Shown here in pieces: positions 40,928 to 49,762 of a stretch of DNA of 64,000 bases. The position numbers and the translations under genes were made by a program. A model generated the notes under the pieces. The model was not told the DNA's origin. It saw only the letters and a program-made list of their open reading frames with translations, and made no database searches. Every line of letters starts with the position of its first letter. The stretch's first letter is position 1. Source of the DNA: Shewanella eurypsychrophilus (GTDB lineage Bacteria; Pseudomonadota; Gammaproteobacteria; Enterobacterales; Shewanellaceae); NCBI RefSeq assembly GCF_007004545.3, contig NZ_CP045503.2, positions 3,256,501-3,320,500 on the forward strand, given 5' to 3'.

Positions 40928-43900
40928 CCAACCTCCTTCTGTAACCATACGCTCACCTCTAATTTCACTTGCTGTAGCCCTTTGACTAACTCAGAAACAA
41001 GAGATTCAACGCTATCTATATCTTCATTTACACAAGCGAGTTCAAGACATTGAGAGATATCACCCAATTCCAATGCCCCTAAATACCTCAAGCTGCCTTT
41101 AACACGATGTGCTAAATCTTTTAAAAGATGAAACTCCAACCCTATGACTAATGCCTCAAGCTGCTGAAGGTCTTCATCAGCACCAGACAAATACACATCT
41201 AATATATCTGTCGCTATATCTTGATCATCTCCACTAAGCTCTAAAAGGTGCTCTGCATTGAAATGAGTACATATCTCATCTCTATCTTCTGGATTAACCA
41301 TGTTTGTAGGGTGACCTCGCTCCTCAGCCAACATCACTGTAGGGAAGGTATCGAGTGGCTCTGGGATTAGATTATGTTCAGCTATTACTAACCCTGAAGT
41401 ATCACCATCAACTTCTGTGGGATGTGAGGCATGTACCACAAAATCATTTGTGCCATAGATCTCTTCTCTATCCACTATTAGCTGTTCGTAATTTTCTAGA
41501 CATCTTGATTCCTGTGCAGGTAATAGCAAAATCTCGGCTGTCAGTTTTTGCTGTAAAATATCTAGCGGGCATGGTTTAGCAATATAATTATCAAACCCTG
41601 CACTTAAACAAGACTGTTCAGCTCCACTCAACGCATCGGCTGTAATAGCAATAATACGTGGGCGACTGCCTTCTCGCTCACTATTGACCTTATCAGCAAG
41701 TGCAAAACCATCCATCTCTGGCATATGACAATCTGAAATAATGATGTCGTAGTTTCCCTGCTGATACATCTGATAAGCAATAAGCCCATTCTCTGCGAGA
41801 TCAACCTCAAGACCGAGGCGAGCAAGTTGGCCACCTATGACTTTTCGGTTAACAGGATTATCTTCCGCTAAAAGAATGCTGAGATTTGAAAATGATGAGC
41901 ATTGCAAAATATGATCGATGTCATCGTTTGCCGTACCTTGCAGTATCCCTACCTCTTCAGTACTGACTAAATTAAGTACGATAGAAAACAAGCTACCCTT
42001 GCCAGGCATTGAAGTCACTTTAACCTCTCCACCTAGCGCTTCAGTGATCTCTTTACAGATACTTAAGCCCAATCCTGTCCCACCAAAACGACGTGTTGTA
42101 TCCCCTTCAGCTTGTGTAAAGGGATCAAATAATGTTGCTATCTTCTCCGGCTCAATACCAATACCGGTATCTCTGACATCAATCCTTATTGTATGTATAT
42201 TTGGCTCACAGCTATCTACAGCAAGTAGTTGAGCGCTTAGCTCTATAAACCCACTCGAGGTAAATTTAATAGAATTAGAGATTAGGTTATTGAGCAGCTG
42301 CATAACCCTTGTTGGATCGGTTAAATAATTATCACTGAGTTGTTCATCAACCCTTAAGTTGAGCTCTAAGCCTGCGTATTTTGCTTTATGACGAAAGTTA
42401 TTAATTACATTAGTAAGTAACCCATCTAAATTTGAAGGCGTTTGTTCAACAGTCAGTTTACCGGCATCCATTTTAGAAAAATCTAACACATCATTCAGTA
42501 ATGCCATCAAATTTTGCGCCGAGCCGTTAAGGGTATCTAACAGATCTTTTTGCTCAAGGCTTAACTTGGTATATGACAAAGCTTCAGCCATACCCAGCAC
42601 TCCGTTCATCGGCGTTCTAATCTCATGACTCATACGGGCTAGAAAGTCGGTTTTTGCTCTGGCTAGCACTTCGGCATGCTCCCTCGACTTTTCCGCTAAT
42701 GCGAGCGCATTAACAACCTCAAGTTTTGTTTTTCGAAGGTTGGTTAAATATATCTTTATTGCTGTGCCCAAAAAGAGTGCTAGCAATATAACAACTAGAC
42801 CCGTTGTGCTAACTGTCCGGTATAGTGTCTCGTAACGTTTATCCGCCCCCTGCACTAACACAGAGCTTACCCATTTTTGATGTAGTTGATCTAACTCAAT
42901 ATCCCCCACACTGTGTAACCCAAGATCGAGCAAGGTTTTTAGCGCTAACTTATTCTTGTTTATCCCAAAATAATAAAGCTGATCATTCTCAAATCCCTGT
43001 GGTTTATTGACAGATAGGTGCCCCAAGTTTAGCTTATGAATTTTAAAGCTAGCATTAAGTCCGTTACCGATAAATGCATCAGCGCTGCCTTCAGCAACCG
43101 CGAGTAAAGCTTCATCCATGGTATCGACAAGTAATATTTGCTCAATGGGAAAGAGTAATTTAAGTTTTTTACTTACCTGGGTACCATCAACAGCGGAAAT
43201 GACTTTATCTTTTAGCTCATCAAAGCGCAGAAACTGACTATGTCGATTGCTAACGATCACGGTCATCGAATTATCAAATGGCTGACTAAACAGCATTTCC
43301 CGTTCTCGTTGAGGGGTCTTAAATAAATTCGAAAGCAGATCGACTCGTTGATTTTTAATCGCATCGATAGCTTGATTAACAGTCGCGAAACGCTCGGCAT
43401 AAAAAGTAAGGCCTGTTCGACTTCCAATGGTATCGAGTAGATCTGGAATATACCCCATCACATGGGTTTCATCTTGGATCAAGTAAGGTGGGAAACCACC
43501 ATCAAAATAGGCGTAACGACTCACAGGATGTTCTAGTACATATTGCTGAAGCTCAATAGGCAGATCGGATGCATACTCACCTAACGCCGTTTTAAAAAAA
43601 CGTGTTTCAGATGATATATGTTTTTGCCACATCTGAATTGAGCTGACACTATCAAAGCTCCGCATCGACTGATTAATTTTAAGCATAAGCTCACGATTTT
43701 CTCGTGAAACAGCCGCTCTCATATACAAGTTTGGTGCAGTTTTTTGAATTTTTTGAAAACGCATTCCACGCGGTAATTTTTTTAGCTCTTCACTCGCAAG
43801 CCAGGGTGCCCAACTATAAATTAGGTCTATTTCAGAATCATCAGTAATAAGATCACAAAAATTAGTCGTTTGCTTCAATAGAAATGGATTATCAAACCCC

Positions 43901-44442
43901 TTCCCAGTGTGAGGAAGATGTAATGCCACTTTCTTTGAAGGGCTAGAACTTCCATATTGTCGATATAACGCACCGGAAAAAGTCACGTAGGGAATACTGA
44001 CATATTGATCATTTTCATGTTCAGGATGGTAGAAAGCCGCTGCCAGAATATCCACTTTCCCACCATGAAGCACTTTTGAAGATGAGAGCAGATCCACCGG
44101 TTGAAACTCAATTTCATAGTGATATTCCAGTCCCCAATCAAGCCAGTAACTTTTCAAATAGGCACGTAATTCTTGAATTTGAATATCACTTTCACCCGCT
44201 AAATGAGGCATACCTACAACGAGTATCGAGCGCGCTTTTGTCGATGAGCTCGTGAATTTTGTGACCTCCTCAGCAAAAGCAAAAATAGATACTGAGTAAG
44301 CAAAAAAGCATGAAATCAATAAACTACTTAACACCTTGAACTTTAACTTTCTTATTTTCTGACTTTTCACAACAAGCAACACCAAACCACACAGGGTAAT
44401 ATACAGGTGTATTTTAGTTCTTTTAGATGATAAAATCAGCAT
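40924..44442 (-). CDS. VieS/EvgS-like hybrid sensor kinase with two periplasmic binding domains
   Basis: 1172 residues. A signal or TM segment is followed by two solute-binding (PBPb/SBP_bac_3) domains (about 70-290 and 308-530), a TM helix (about 545-567), HisKA with FLARMSHEIRTPMNG, HATPase with GTGLGLSICKE, a receiver with ILLAEDNPVNRK and SDCHMPEMDGF, and a C-terminal Hpt domain with LAHRVKGSLRYLG. This unorthodox phosphorelay fits VieS of Vibrio cholerae and EvgS/BvgS. A GTG at 44370 gives a cleaner signal peptide and a more useful 109-base divergent promoter region than the ATG at 44442, which leaves only 37 bases. Confidence 0.85.
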   Translation of the reverse strand: MLILSSKRTKIHLYITLCGLVLLVVKSQKIRKLKFKVLSSLLISCFFAYSVSIFAFAEEVTKFTSSSTKARSILVVGMPHLAGESDIQIQELRAYLKSYWLDWGLEYHYEIEFQPVDLLSSSKVLHGGKVDILAAAFYHPEHENDQYVSIPYVTFSGALYRQYGSSSPSKKVALHLPHTGKGFDNPFLLKQTTNFCDLITDDSEIDLIYSWAPWLASEELKKLPRGMRFQKIQKTAPNLYMRAAVSRENRELMLKINQSMRSFDSVSSIQMWQKHISSETRFFKTALGEYASDLPIELQQYVLEHPVSRYAYFDGGFPPYLIQDETHVMGYIPDLLDTIGSRTGLTFYAERFATVNQAIDAIKNQRVDLLSNLFKTPQREREMLFSQPFDNSMTVIVSNRHSQFLRFDELKDKVISAVDGTQVSKKLKLLFPIEQILLVDTMDEALLAVAEGSADAFIGNGLNASFKIHKLNLGHLSVNKPQGFENDQLYYFGINKNKLALKTLLDLGLHSVGDIELDQLHQKWVSSVLVQGADKRYETLYRTVSTTGLVVILLALFLGTAIKIYLTNLRKTKLEVVNALALAEKSREHAEVLARAKTDFLARMSHEIRTPMNGVLGMAEALSYTKLSLEQKDLLDTLNGSAQNLMALLNDVLDFSKMDAGKLTVEQTPSNLDGLLTNVINNFRHKAKYAGLELNLRVDEQLSDNYLTDPTRVMQLLNNLISNSIKFTSSGFIELSAQLLAVDSCEPNIHTIRIDVRDTGIGIEPEKIATLFDPFTQAEGDTTRRFGGTGLGLSICKEITEALGGEVKVTSMPGKGSLFSIVLNLVSTEEVGILQGTANDDIDHILQCSSFSNLSILLAEDNPVNRKVIGGQLARLGLEVDLAENGLIAYQMYQQGNYDIIISDCHMPEMDGFALADKVNSEREGSRPRIIAITADALSGAEQSCLSAGFDNYIAKPCPLDILQQKLTAEILLLPAQESRCLENYEQLIVDREEIYGTNDFVVHASHPTEVDGDTSGLVIAEHNLIPEPLDTFPTVMLAEERGHPTNMVNPEDRDEICTHFNAEHLLELSGDDQDIATDILDVYLSGADEDLQQLEALVIGLEFHLLKDLAHRVKGSLRYLGALELGDISQCLELACVNEDIDSVESLVSELVKGLQQVKLEVSVWLQKEVG

Positions 44443-44479
44443 CTATTTTGCATCTTATATAAATAACCAAGGAAACCCT

Positions 44480-46144
44480 ATGAATGAAGCTTTACATTCT
44501 CTTTCAAGTCAAAGGCCAATTTTAGTCATTGACGACTGTCCAATGTACCGAACGGCAGCAAAGGGAATGCTTCAAAAAATGGGAATTTCAGCAAGTCAGA
44601 TCCTACTGGCTAAAGATGCGTATTCAGCTAAGCAATTTTGTATTACCAATGCCATACAATTAGTTTTGTGTGATTACAATCTTGGAGAAAAAACCAATGG
44701 TCACCAACTCTTAGATGAACTAATCCATAATCAGGCGCTACAACCTGACTGTGTGGTTATTATTGTTACGGGTGATGCTTCTGCCGAAGTCGTCAGAGGA
44801 TTTGCCGAACTTGATGCCGATGGCTACCTAGTCAAACCACTGAACTTTAAAACACTGCAAGAGAGGTTACCTAAATTCGCTCGCCGAAAGCGAATGATAG
44901 GCAATTTGCTTGAAAGTTATGCTAAAGGCGATTATCAATTTACCATTGAGCAGGCAGAAGAAACGATAAATAAGGCCAAAGAGTTACAGCAATCAAGCCT
45001 GTTCCTTAAAGCAAGATCACTTTTTAAGTTAGGAGAATATACCGAGGCTAGAAATATTCTGGTTAGCCTGCGACAAGGCTCTGAAAAAGTGAAAGTCACC
45101 ATGGAGATGGCCCGCATTGCTATCGCACAGAAACAATACTCTCTGTGTGAATCCTTGCTAGCACCACTAGAAAAAGATCCTATTAATTGCGCTGCAGCAC
45201 TCGAGCTCTCCGCTGAACAGTTTATAAGACGAAATAGTTTTGTTGAAGGCTTCGAAAAAATTTCAGCATCTGTATCTAAGTCCCCAAAAAATATTGCTCG
45301 TCAGATAAGTAAAGTGCATATCGCAATGGCAATATTTGATATTGATAGTGCTGTTATTGCTGCGGAATCAGCACTGCAGCGCTCAAGGTACTCATTTAGA
45401 GAGACTATCGAACTCCATCAACTCAATGCACTACTGCTACTAGATAAAGTGCATTTAACGCCCCCTAACAGCCGGATGAAGTTACTGATGAATGTCAGCC
45501 GATGCTGCACAGGCTGGCGCAACCAATACACTAGAGATAAGTATAAGGCGTTTGAACTTCTAACATTAGCTAGAGCCAATGCAATTAGGGGGGAGATCAG
45601 TAGAGCCAGGGTATATTTCACAGAATACCAAGCTTGGCTATCTGATAATGAAGAGTATAAGCCAAATTCATACGAGCAATTTGAATTAGCAAAGCTCTAT
45701 TATCTACTGAATATGCCTGAACAATACAAAGCGTCTATCGAGTCATTATTATCAAACCTTAGGCAGAGCAGTGAAACAGTAAATACCTTGTCGTTGATCC
45801 GCTATATTCAACAGTGTAGCTCAAAAATTGAGGCGTTTAAGCTTGAGGCTGAAAGCAATAAAGTCAAAGCATTGCAAAGCATTACACAAGGTAACTTTAA
45901 ATTGGCTACACAATCTATGCTCAAGGCCGTAGAGCTAAATCAAGCAGACTCAGACGCTTGCTATAGATTGCTCGAATGCTTAACCCATGCATGGCCAGAG
46001 GGTTGGAGTAAAAAATCTGTAAGAGAATTAGCCATTAGGTGTAAAGAGCTACTTTTCCATGAAGAGATCACCAACAGCGTGCAACATAGAAAGCATTGTC
46101 AAACTCTTGCTAATCAACTTCAACTTACAGAATTAACGGCATGA
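44480..46144 (+). CDS. VieB-like receiver plus TPR protein
   Basis: 554 residues. An N-terminal receiver (about 12-135) has ILVIDDCPMYR, phosphoacceptor Asp65 in LVLCDYNLGE, and a Lys in GYLVKPLNF. The remaining 420 residues are helical TPR-like repeats (KARSLFKLGEYTEARNIL, RQGSEKVKVTMEMARIAIAQ). The length and plan match VieB of V. cholerae, whose TPR part inhibits VieS phosphotransfer. An AAGGAAAC ribosome site precedes the ATG. Its stop overlaps the next start as ATGA, so the two are co-translated. Confidence 0.8.
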   Translation: MNEALHSLSSQRPILVIDDCPMYRTAAKGMLQKMGISASQILLAKDAYSAKQFCITNAIQLVLCDYNLGEKTNGHQLLDELIHNQALQPDCVVIIVTGDASAEVVRGFAELDADGYLVKPLNFKTLQERLPKFARRKRMIGNLLESYAKGDYQFTIEQAEETINKAKELQQSSLFLKARSLFKLGEYTEARNILVSLRQGSEKVKVTMEMARIAIAQKQYSLCESLLAPLEKDPINCAAALELSAEQFIRRNSFVEGFEKISASVSKSPKNIARQISKVHIAMAIFDIDSAVIAAESALQRSRYSFRETIELHQLNALLLLDKVHLTPPNSRMKLLMNVSRCCTGWRNQYTRDKYKAFELLTLARANAIRGEISRARVYFTEYQAWLSDNEEYKPNSYEQFELAKLYYLLNMPEQYKASIESLLSNLRQSSETVNTLSLIRYIQQCSSKIEAFKLEAESNKVKALQSITQGNFKLATQSMLKAVELNQADSDACYRLLECLTHAWPEGWSKKSVRELAIRCKELLFHEEITNSVQHRKHCQTLANQLQLTELTA

Positions 46145-47361
46145 TTATGGTCAATAATATGAACGATTTAAACAATATATTGGTCATCGAAGATGACCAA
46201 TTTCAACAGCAAATCATGACAAAATTACTTTCTCGGCTAACGAGTGCCAACATTGTACTTGCTGATAACGGCATAGAAGCACTCGGTAAGTTAGATAAGG
46301 GCTTAATGCCTGAGCTCATCCTATGTGATCTTAATATGCCTCATATGGATGGAGTCGAATTTTTACGTTGTTTAACAGAGCGTAATATACAATGCCCGAT
46401 AACCTTAATTAGTGCAGCAGATAAAGATGTTGTTAACTCTGTGATAAAGATGGCTAATTCATATGGTCTATCTCGTGTCACCGATATCAGCAAGCCAGTG
46501 ACAGCAAAACAACTTATCGCAACGCTAAATCAGCAGATGTTGGCCCCAATAAACCCCAAGAAGGGAAAACAACACTATCAGCCCACTGAACAAGAGATCT
46601 ACCAAGGACTAAAAAACGGCGAGTTTGTCCCTTACTTCCAACCTCACTTGGACACTAAAACAGATAAAATCACAGGTGCTGAGGCTTTGGTACGTTGGCA
46701 TCACCCTACTCAAGGAGTGCTTTCTCCATATTACTTTCTAGATACGCTAATGAAGATGGGCTTTAGCTCAATTCTCACTGAAGTTATTATTAAACAGTCA
46801 ATTTTAGCCTGTCGTTCTTGGCATCAATCTGGATTTAATTTCCATATATCAGTCAATGTGTCACAAAGTGATCTGGACAAGCAGGACTTTGCTGACAATC
46901 TATTAAGGCTACTGCATAAGTATGGGCTACAGAGTAAATACCTGACCTTAGAAATTACTGAGACTGAACTGTCTTCCAATATTGGTAAACTGCTTAATAC
47001 TGTAAGTCGGTTAAGACTCAATGACATTAAGATCTCAATTGATGATTTTGGTACTGGCCACTCTAGTCTAAAACAACTCATTGATACTCCCTTTAGTGAA
47101 TTAAAGATCGATCAATCTTTTACTAAAAATATGCTCACAAGTAGTAAGCATATGGCTGCTGTCAAGTTTTCACTCATGCTAGCTAAGCAACTTGGTTTAA
47201 AGTCTGTTGCCGAAGGTGTTGAAACTATAGAACAAAAGAAACTTCTCAAAGAGTTAGGCTGTGATATTTTACAAGGTTACCTGATCAGCAAACCGCTAGC
47301 TGAAACAGATTTCATCAAGCTGTTTAAAAACGATACCACTGAGCCACTACTTCATCACTGA
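46141..47361 (+). CDS. Receiver-EAL cyclic-di-GMP phosphodiesterase (RocR/VieA-like, no HTH)
   Basis: 406 residues. A receiver domain (about 12-130, phosphoacceptor Asp63 in LILCDLNMPHMDG) is joined to an EAL domain (about 155-400). The active-site set is intact: EALVRW, SVNVSQSDL, LEITETEL, IDDFGTGHSSLKQL and SVAEGVET. It should therefore hydrolyse c-di-GMP when phosphorylated. V. cholerae VieA has an additional C-terminal HTH that is absent here, so the protein resembles Pseudomonas RocR. It is the second gene of the vieB-like operon and divergent from the kinase. Confidence 0.88.
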   Translation: MIMVNNMNDLNNILVIEDDQFQQQIMTKLLSRLTSANIVLADNGIEALGKLDKGLMPELILCDLNMPHMDGVEFLRCLTERNIQCPITLISAADKDVVNSVIKMANSYGLSRVTDISKPVTAKQLIATLNQQMLAPINPKKGKQHYQPTEQEIYQGLKNGEFVPYFQPHLDTKTDKITGAEALVRWHHPTQGVLSPYYFLDTLMKMGFSSILTEVIIKQSILACRSWHQSGFNFHISVNVSQSDLDKQDFADNLLRLLHKYGLQSKYLTLEITETELSSNIGKLLNTVSRLRLNDIKISIDDFGTGHSSLKQLIDTPFSELKIDQSFTKNMLTSSKHMAAVKFSLMLAKQLGLKSVAEGVETIEQKKLLKELGCDILQGYLISKPLAETDFIKLFKNDTTEPLLHH

Positions 47362-47374
47362 ATACTTATCTGGC

Positions 47375-48664
47375 TCACCTAAAATGCTCCATCATTCGAT
47401 AGTAGGTCATACCAATAGCCATCGCGTGATTACCCAGCCAATCATTCATGGGGATACGGATATGTTTCATGTTGGCAAACAGATCAAACTCAGTGAGTTG
47501 GCCTATGATGGCGTTAGCCATGATTTCACCCATAATGTGGGATGTGGCAACACCATGACCTGAGTATCCTTGGCAATAAAACACATTGGGGGATACTTTG
47601 CCTAGCTGCGGAATTCTATTAACCACAATCCCCGCCATACCTGTCCATTCAAACTCTATATCTATCCCCTTTAACCTAGGGAATGTCCGCTCAATTGCAG
47701 GTCTCAGCTCTGAAGCAAGATCTTTTGAATCACGACCCGAATAGTTGGTACCACCGCCAAACATTAAGCGGTTATCTGCCGTCATTCTAAAATAGTCCAA
47801 CACAAAACGACTATCATAAACCGCGACATCATGAGGGTTAATGATTTTAGCAACTTCAGGCGACAGCTTCACAGTAGCGCAATTACCTAGGGAGGCAGGA
47901 AACAACATGCCACTGAGTTTATTGCGAGCCAGTTTATGGTATGCATTACCGGCAATGAGCACACTATTAGCTGTTATGGTGCCAAACTCCGTTTTTACTT
48001 GAGGTAAGTCACCGTCGAGAATATCTACAACTGGAGAATGCTCAAAAATCAGCGCTCCTTGATGCTCCGCAGCCCTCGCTTCACCGATACATAAGTTTAC
48101 AGAATGCAGGTGCATATTACGCTTATTGAGCAGTCCACCATGATAAAGCGGGGTCTCTAAATATCGAGGAATATCCTGTCTAGATAAGAGTTCAACTTCA
48201 TCTCCCATTCCCCGCCGAACAGCTTCATCATAGGTCTTGTGCATTTCTCCCATATGAGCGGGTTTATAGGCAGTATGTAGATGACCAAATTTAAGATCAC
48301 AATCTATATTATATTTCGCCACTCGCCGCTTAATGATCTCATGGCCCCGCCACCTTAGATCCCAAACAAACTTTTCAGCTTCGCTGCCTATCAGATTCCT
48401 TAACTGCTTGGTCATCGCTCCATCACCAGACAGGCTCCCCGTGACTTGGCCACCATTGCGACCTGTTGCTCCCCACCCTATCTTATTGGCTTCTAGGATA
48501 GCGACTTTAATGCCTCGCTCAGCGAGCTCTACTGCTGTCGCAACACCGGTAAATCCACCTCCGATAATAACGACATCGACTCGTAAGTCCGCTTCGAGCC
48601 TTGGGTAATTAGTTTCATCTTTGATGGTAGCGTTATAGTAAGAATCGCAGCGTTGCTCTGACAT
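47375..48664 (-). CDS. FAD-dependent amine/amino-acid oxidoreductase (PuuB/OrdL-like)
   Basis: 429 residues of the DAO fold. The dinucleotide site is VDVVIIGGGFTGVATAVELAE near residue 30, followed by GATGRNGGQVTGSL. The C-terminal CQGYSGHGVATSHIMGE binds FAD. The pattern is closest to gamma-glutamylputrescine oxidase PuuB and related OrdL proteins; sarcosine oxidase is the alternative. The substrate is not readable. Single gene, convergent with the VieA-like gene. Confidence 0.82.
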   Translation of the reverse strand: MSEQRCDSYYNATIKDETNYPRLEADLRVDVVIIGGGFTGVATAVELAERGIKVAILEANKIGWGATGRNGGQVTGSLSGDGAMTKQLRNLIGSEAEKFVWDLRWRGHEIIKRRVAKYNIDCDLKFGHLHTAYKPAHMGEMHKTYDEAVRRGMGDEVELLSRQDIPRYLETPLYHGGLLNKRNMHLHSVNLCIGEARAAEHQGALIFEHSPVVDILDGDLPQVKTEFGTITANSVLIAGNAYHKLARNKLSGMLFPASLGNCATVKLSPEVAKIINPHDVAVYDSRFVLDYFRMTADNRLMFGGGTNYSGRDSKDLASELRPAIERTFPRLKGIDIEFEWTGMAGIVVNRIPQLGKVSPNVFYCQGYSGHGVATSHIMGEIMANAIIGQLTEFDLFANMKHIRIPMNDWLGNHAMAIGMTYYRMMEHFR

Positions 48665-48982
48665 ATCTTGTCTCCGTCTGATTATTCAAGCAGAACTTAT
48701 TATTTTGAGTCAAACTGTTTGTTTTATATTTTTTACACTCGTAAAGAATTTGAGTATATATCAGACAAGTTTATGATCAACAGATTTGATTTAAATATTT
48801 TACACTTAGAGAGGTTTAAACTCATTTAGTCATTTATTTTTTACATAAACCAGTGGGTATTGATATGCGTTGCAAGCTTAAGTAGCAACACATTTCAGAT
48901 TAACGCTAGACAGTAAACAAGTTGGTGAGCAGAAAAATAAAAGTGAAGCCTAAGCCTCACATTCAATATTAATTTTATCCAT
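48665..48982. other. Gene-free region upstream of the FAD oxidoreductase
   Basis: 318 bases between two minus-strand genes, AT-rich. The right part holds the terminator of the FAH gene (see next entry). The left part should hold the promoter of the oxidoreductase gene; nothing further is recognised. Confidence 0.5.
48932..48960 (-). terminator. Terminator of the FAH family gene
   Basis: GTGAGGC and GCTTCAC (minus-strand reading) form a stem around TTAG with one mismatch, followed by TTTTATTTTT. Confidence 0.65.
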
Positions 48983-49606
48983 TTATAAGGCCAGCCACTC
49001 GATTTCGGTAAGCAATCTGTCCTTATCAAATAATTTAGCGCGAAACATATCGCCACCATTAACGACCCCTACCCCCTTCGGTGTGCCGGTCATCACAATG
49101 TCACCATCTACCAAGCTCATGAAGTCAGTGATCTCTTGTAAGATATCAGCAGGCTTATTTATCATCAGGGAAATATTACCAAATTGAATGACAACATCAT
49201 TAATCAACAGCTCAAACGTTAACGTATCGCTGACTTGGCCATTGTTGCTATCTAAAGTGATGAACTTAGAAAATACCACAGAACCATCAAACGCTTTGGC
49301 ACGCTCCCATGGCAGGCCTTTGGCTTTAAGCTGAGTTTGTAAACCACGTTTAGTGAGATCTAATCCAAGCCCTACCGCCGTAAACTGACCATTTTCAACC
49401 ATAAAGCATAACTCTGCTTCATAATGTAGCGGTTCAAGATGAACACTATTTAGCTTTGTAGATATGGCTGAATTGGGCTTGATAAATAACACCATCTGAT
49501 CAGGCATATCGTTATTTAGCTCGGTAATATGCTCGACATAATTACGACCCACACACACGATTTTTGAAGGCTTTATAAGCCGATGGTCAACAGCAACAGT
49601 GTTCAT
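48983..49606 (-). CDS. Fumarylacetoacetate hydrolase family protein
   Basis: 207 residues. FAH fold with metal ligands in the H-Y-E-A-E-L-C segment (residues about 61-67) and DIVMTGTPKGVGVV near residue 170, and VGRNYVEHI at the start. It resembles YcgM and FAHD1, which are acylpyruvase or oxaloacetate decarboxylase enzymes. Substrate uncertain. Minus-strand gene between the oxidoreductase and crbS. Confidence 0.85.
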   Translation of the reverse strand: MNTVAVDHRLIKPSKIVCVGRNYVEHITELNNDMPDQMVLFIKPNSAISTKLNSVHLEPLHYEAELCFMVENGQFTAVGLGLDLTKRGLQTQLKAKGLPWERAKAFDGSVVFSKFITLDSNNGQVSDTLTFELLINDVVIQFGNISLMINKPADILQEITDFMSLVDGDIVMTGTPKGVGVVNGGDMFRAKLFDKDRLLTEIEWLAL

Positions 49607-49762
49607 CTAACACTCCTCATATCGATTTTCAAGTCAAACTAAATGACAGTAGTGTATCAAAACAAAAAGTCATTAGGGTATAGCAAAACTGCTTTCTTCT
49701 ATCACATTAAGCGCTTATAAAACTAACAAGTATCATTTTAGCTAACTAGACATATCGATACC

